In this document: positions 58,221 to 60,000 of the stretch, piece after piece | How the letters are laid out: each line of letters starts with the position of its first letter | How positions within the stretch are numbered: the first letter of the stretch is position 1 | Assembly: GCA_903813345.2 (NCBI GenBank) | Contig: CAIIXF020000011.1 | Location: 1,204,571 to 1,264,570, forward strand | DNA from: Owenia fusiformis | Taxonomy: Eukaryota > Annelida > Polychaeta > Sabellida > Oweniidae | Length of the DNA stretch: 60,000 nt | Direction of reading: 5' to 3' | Position numbers and translations under genes: made by a program | The notes under the pieces: generated by a model | Database searches by the model: none | The model's input: the letters and a program-made list of their open reading frames with translations, nothing else | What the model was told of the DNA's origin: nothing

Positions 58221-58391
58221 CCGGTGTAAAAGGGAAGGTGGTCCTATCAAATTTTGGTCCTACTCTCCATTGATTTACATGGTGACCTCTTTGTGCTCTT
58301 TCCCTTATTATCTTATACACAATCAGGGCCAGTAAGGGCCTTTAAAAGGGGGACCATAATCCCCGGGGGACCATAATTTCTTTCACACCGG
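58221..58391 (-). mobile_element. MITE, CCGGTGT family, copy 2
   Basis: A 171-bp inverted copy of 46125-46286, with ends CCGGTGTAAAAG and CCGGTGTGAAAG (complement) and the shared GGCCCTTACTGGCCCTGAT block. About 85-90% identical by eye. Confidence 0.87.
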
Positions 58392-58591
58392 CATCCATTC
58401 GCGATAACACCGAGCAGTCCCTTGAAATATTTCGAACGATTAGTCACGGAGACAATCACTGAAAAAGAGCGATTCCTGTACAAGTATCCATTTGAGATTA
58501 GATAAAGCAATCTCTTGGAGCAGTTTTCCTAAATCACTTAACTTATCAATAGAGAGGAAACTTATCAATATCAATGTTCTTTACTGGGTTT

Positions 58592-58645
58592 GAATTTATT
58601 ATGGGTCGAGAATTTATTATGGGTCGAGAATTTATTATGGGTCGA
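58592..58645. repeat. 18-bp tandem repeat, three perfect copies
   Basis: GAATTTATTATGGGTCGA three times without change. Confidence 0.95.
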
Positions 58646-60000
58646 GGCTTTTAGCTATTAATACTTATCTCAGAAAAGTTAAGTGAAAAACAACCTCATA
58701 TAAATGAAATGGAAAATTCGAAGATAAATCACCAAGAATGATCAAAATCACGGTTTAAGTCACAATTTAACTCTGTAACAGATTGCCTTATTATAGATTA
58801 CATCTACAGGGTGAACCCCAGATATTGCAACCATCTAATTCAAGAGTAAGTTTTTCGATATGATCGAACCTCCTTGATTTTTTTAATGGATGGGGTGTTA
58901 AGGAAGCATACAGTTAACATTGCATGTAAGACATAACGTTTGAGAGAAATTATACTTTCAATGTAGGCAGCATAAACGTGCAATTGTTTTAACCGTTGGA
59001 CATTCCTAGGCTATAGACAAGGATAAAAACATGCTTGAAAAATATATTCGAAAAAAGGGTTTCAGTTTTTTTGCCACCCTGTATCTCAAGCCAATATAGA
59101 GTTTATCTAGAGATAGACCAGCTCATTAATTTGGCAAAATGAAACATTGGAATATGGTACGTTAAACCTATTTTTATCAATCCAGTTCGGTAATCAATCG
59201 AACTGGAAATCGCAGAGAATTCCAGAATTCCGAGTGTATTAGTTAAAAGGAAAGTCTTACTTTTCTGGTGATCTGTAAATTGTTTAATACTAAGTTCACC
59301 ACTGGTAGCATTGTAACATGTGAAATGTTTTACTACTGATAAGTTGATAGTATGCAGTTTGATTTAGAGCAAAAAAGATGTTAACATATTGTGATTTCAT
59401 TTTTAGAACATATGCTAGTTTTTACCCTATCATCTTCAGAGACGGGGTGTTGAATTGATGACATATATTTCAATAAGTAGAGTCGAGAAATATTGGCAAT
59501 TCATTTTCCATATTTTGCCTTTGTAGTTCAATTCTTTATTATTCCTTTCAAAATATTCAAATTTCATATTTTGCATCCCTTGTATTTCAAGTTCAAGGCT
59601 ATGCAATTTGCAAGCTAAAACGCAGTGCGTTTATATCGTAAATTGGTTGTGAATATATTTTATAACAAATATTATAAGTACCATTAATTAGATGCCAAGC
59701 TTAATTAATTCAGAGCTAAGACTCACAATTAACGTCGCCATAATTTTATCGGGGATGGTTAGGTGTATATGTAAAACTCATTTCCAAAACTTACATATTT
59801 TAAATGTATTTGAAATACCTTACTAGAGAAATGTGTTTTAGGGGGGACTCATCTTACAATAGAATTCATGTAGATATTATATTCGTTTCCACATTTTCAC
59901 CTCGACTGTCATTTGAGAATTATTGTAGTCTAGATTCTATAAATACCATTGCAAGTTATTACGTCCTGTTCTTTAATGAAACTGTTCAACCTGTGGAATT
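58646..60000. other. Non-coding stretch at right edge
   Basis: No supported exon. A well-spliced-looking 36-nt segment at about 58810-58845 would place a stop in frame if joined to the Ig exon (see rejected). AT-rich sequence otherwise. Confidence 0.35.

Noticed and set aside
58810-58845. 36-nt segment with strong acceptor (ACATCTACAG) and donor (GTAAGT), as a further Ig exon
   Set aside because: Joined in the required phase 1 it gives an immediate TGA stop. It is open only in phase 0.
59407-59455. Exon after acceptor CATTTTTAG as next Ig exon
   Set aside because: In the needed phase it reaches a stop after about 16 codons, without a membrane anchor or domain. A terminal exon cannot be excluded, but there is no positive support.

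Overview
The window is nuclear DNA from an animal, most probably a marine invertebrate. A lophotrochozoan such as a mollusc or brachiopod is my guess, not a demonstrated assignment. The DNA is AT-rich, gene-poor and crowded with MITE-type inverted-repeat elements, LINE remnants, minisatellites and long homopolymer G or C runs. Coding parts are short exons with GT/AG splice sites and strong Kozak starts, separated by large introns. There is no bacterial-style operon, CRISPR array or phage module.

Layout. (1) From about 8.5 kb leftward, the minus strand carries the 5' end of a secreted or membrane EGF-domain gene: a signal-peptide exon (8380-8440), a four-cysteine exon (7964-8056), a 39-nt microexon (7829-7867) and a canonical six-cysteine EGF exon (2661-2777). 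All junctions are phase 1. Its 5-kb intron holds an inverted-repeat element with an internal minisatellite, a 190-bp direct duplication and decayed LINE pieces. (2) At 13.2-14.0 kb, minus strand, two exons joined in phase 0 resemble the zinc-binding (H2C2) region of Gypsy/GINGER-type integrases, as in GIN1-like genes. (3) At 14.9-27.4 kb there is no recognisable host gene. It holds a dimeric satellite with G/C hairpins, several Tc1/mariner-type MITEs, minisatellites and a 1,070-bp mariner-like element with about 190-bp inverted repeats and a transposase relic. (4) A plus-strand signal-peptide exon at 28605-28677 (phase 1 donor) fits in phase to a two-exon, six-cysteine V-like immunoglobulin domain at 56732-57519. 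If they are one gene, its first intron is about 28 kb and contains, on the opposite strand, an intact single-exon class A GPCR (49947-50915). (5) The rest is intronic or intergenic sequence with an 87-bp satellite, more MITEs of the same families, a 20-bp minisatellite just 3' of the GPCR, and a long-arm fold-back element 5' of it.

Functionally, the recognisable host genes point to the cell surface and secretion: an EGF protein, an Ig protein and a GPCR. Nothing shows that they work together. The window's main interest is the Ig/GPCR nesting, the unusual EGF/microexon architecture, and a set of related non-autonomous elements, including a same-family nested insertion and an ABAB satellite. 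I see no clear new biochemical system.
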